Assembly: GCA_900547945.1 (NCBI GenBank)
Contig: URIT01000099.1
Coordinates: forward strand, 1 to 13,012
Origin: an uncultured bacterium
GTDB lineage: Bacteria > Verrucomicrobiota > Kiritimatiellia > RFP12 > UBA1067
DNA: 13,012 nucleotides
Reading direction: 5' to 3'
Shown piece by piece: positions 12,786 through 13,012 of this stretch (its first letter is position 1; every line of letters begins with the position of its first letter). Position numbers and translations under genes: made by a program. The notes beneath the pieces were generated by a model. It was given only the letters and a program-made list of their open reading frames with translations, did not search any database and was not told the origin of the DNA.

Positions 12786-12862
12786 GAGAATGAGAAGCGG
12801 GATCATTGGGGTGCTTCAATGCACAAAAGGTTCCGGGGTTTCGAATCCCTCATTCTCCGCCA
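12786..12862 (+). pseudogene. tRNA-Ser-like 3' end / degenerate tRNA
   Basis: The last about 32 nt (12831-12862) closely match the 3' end of bacterial serine tRNAs: TTCGAATCCCTC followed by ATTCTCC-G-CCA, with encoded CCA. The universally conserved G before TTC is a T here, as if one T was inserted in GGGGTTTCGAAT, which would damage the T arm. Upstream, GAGAATG (12786-12792) can pair with CATTCTC (12851-12857), but the intervening bases give no normal D arm, anticodon arm or serine-type long variable arm. I therefore read it as a tRNA 3' fragment or dead tRNA gene. An intact tRNA with an unusual fold is less likely. Confidence 0.5.
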
Positions 12863-12879
12863 TGGTTTCAGACGCACAG

Positions 12880-12902
12880 AGAGCCGGTTATCCGGCTCTT
12901 TT
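12880..12902 (+). terminator. Intrinsic terminator after the tRNA-like sequence
   Basis: AGAGCCGG-TTAT-CCGGCTCT gives a perfect 8-bp stem with a 4-nt loop, then TTT (12900-12902). It is 17 nt after the CCA end, as expected for the original tRNA transcription unit. Confidence 0.7.
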
Positions 12903-12990
12903 GCATTGAGAACAGGCCGGTGGGGAGCGGCTTTATGCAGCCCCCCTGAACGGCAACGGGTGCAACGAGATATTTATGCAGAGTCAAAGG

Positions 12991-13012
12991 GGTTTAGCCG
13001 CAGAGAACGCAA
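12991..13012. repeat. Degenerate interspersed repeat, last copy (cut by window end)
   Basis: TTTAGCCGCAGAGAACGCAA at the window edge belongs in style to the CCGCAAAG/GCGGAGG-type sequences near 9556-9612 and 9748-9778. It probably continues beyond the window. Confidence 0.4.

Noticed and set aside
12786..12862. 3' end of tmRNA
   Set aside because: The acceptor end is CTCCGCCA as in tRNA-Ser, not the alanine-type end, and no tag-peptide frame or 5' half is visible.
1..13012. CRISPR array, defence island or biosynthetic cluster
   Set aside because: No regularly spaced repeats and no Cas, nuclease-helicase or synthase genes; the one defence-related trace is a broken methyltransferase.

Overview
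The window is GC-rich, densely packed bacterial DNA, with almost all genes on the + strand. Several features point to an anaerobic, probably host-associated member of the PVC superphylum, perhaps Kiritimatiellota: a type III glutamine synthetase, a desulfoferrodoxin, a LacZ-type beta-galactosidase, and degenerate intergenic repeats of the type 'CCGCAGAGAACGCAA'. The lineage is inferred from gene content and general sequence style, not from a marker gene.

Layout. 1-1197: the 3' part of a LacZ-family beta-galactosidase with an odd C-terminal tail. 1200-2226: a less GC-rich pair, a DEDDh exonuclease missing its last motif and a YvbK-like GNAT acetyltransferase. 2359-9113: a compact housekeeping run of ilvE, a small basic protein, prmA, glnN (type III), an Mrp/NBP35 iron-sulphur P-loop protein, purE, and a YycJ/WalJ-like metallo-beta-lactamase-fold protein. 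9135-9503 (minus): desulfoferrodoxin. 9504-10257: about 750 bases without a convincing protein gene, holding degenerate repeats, a candidate promoter-to-terminator small RNA, a copy of a bipartite repeat and the purD promoter. 10258-11559: purD. 11560-12230: decaying DNA with the N-terminus of a C5 cytosine methyltransferase and an interrupted minus-strand frame. 12231-12581: an SdpI-family membrane protein. 12582-13012: noncoding, with a tRNA-Ser-like 3' end, a strong terminator and one more copy of the degenerate repeat.

No single exotic system stands out. The core is nitrogen, amino-acid and purine metabolism. The most interesting signals are regulatory: (i) a recurring -10 box, TATACT, before glnN, purE, the candidate small RNA and purD; (ii) a near-leaderless glnN start with a perfect 9-bp direct repeat, 10 bp apart, where the -35 should be; (iii) a bipartite repeat found just upstream of both purE and purD; (iv) a candidate small RNA of about 130 nt with a UUCG hairpin, a possible pseudoknot and a C-rich loop on its terminator; (v) a tRNA-Ser 3'-end remnant bounding an area of gene debris, as an integration site would.
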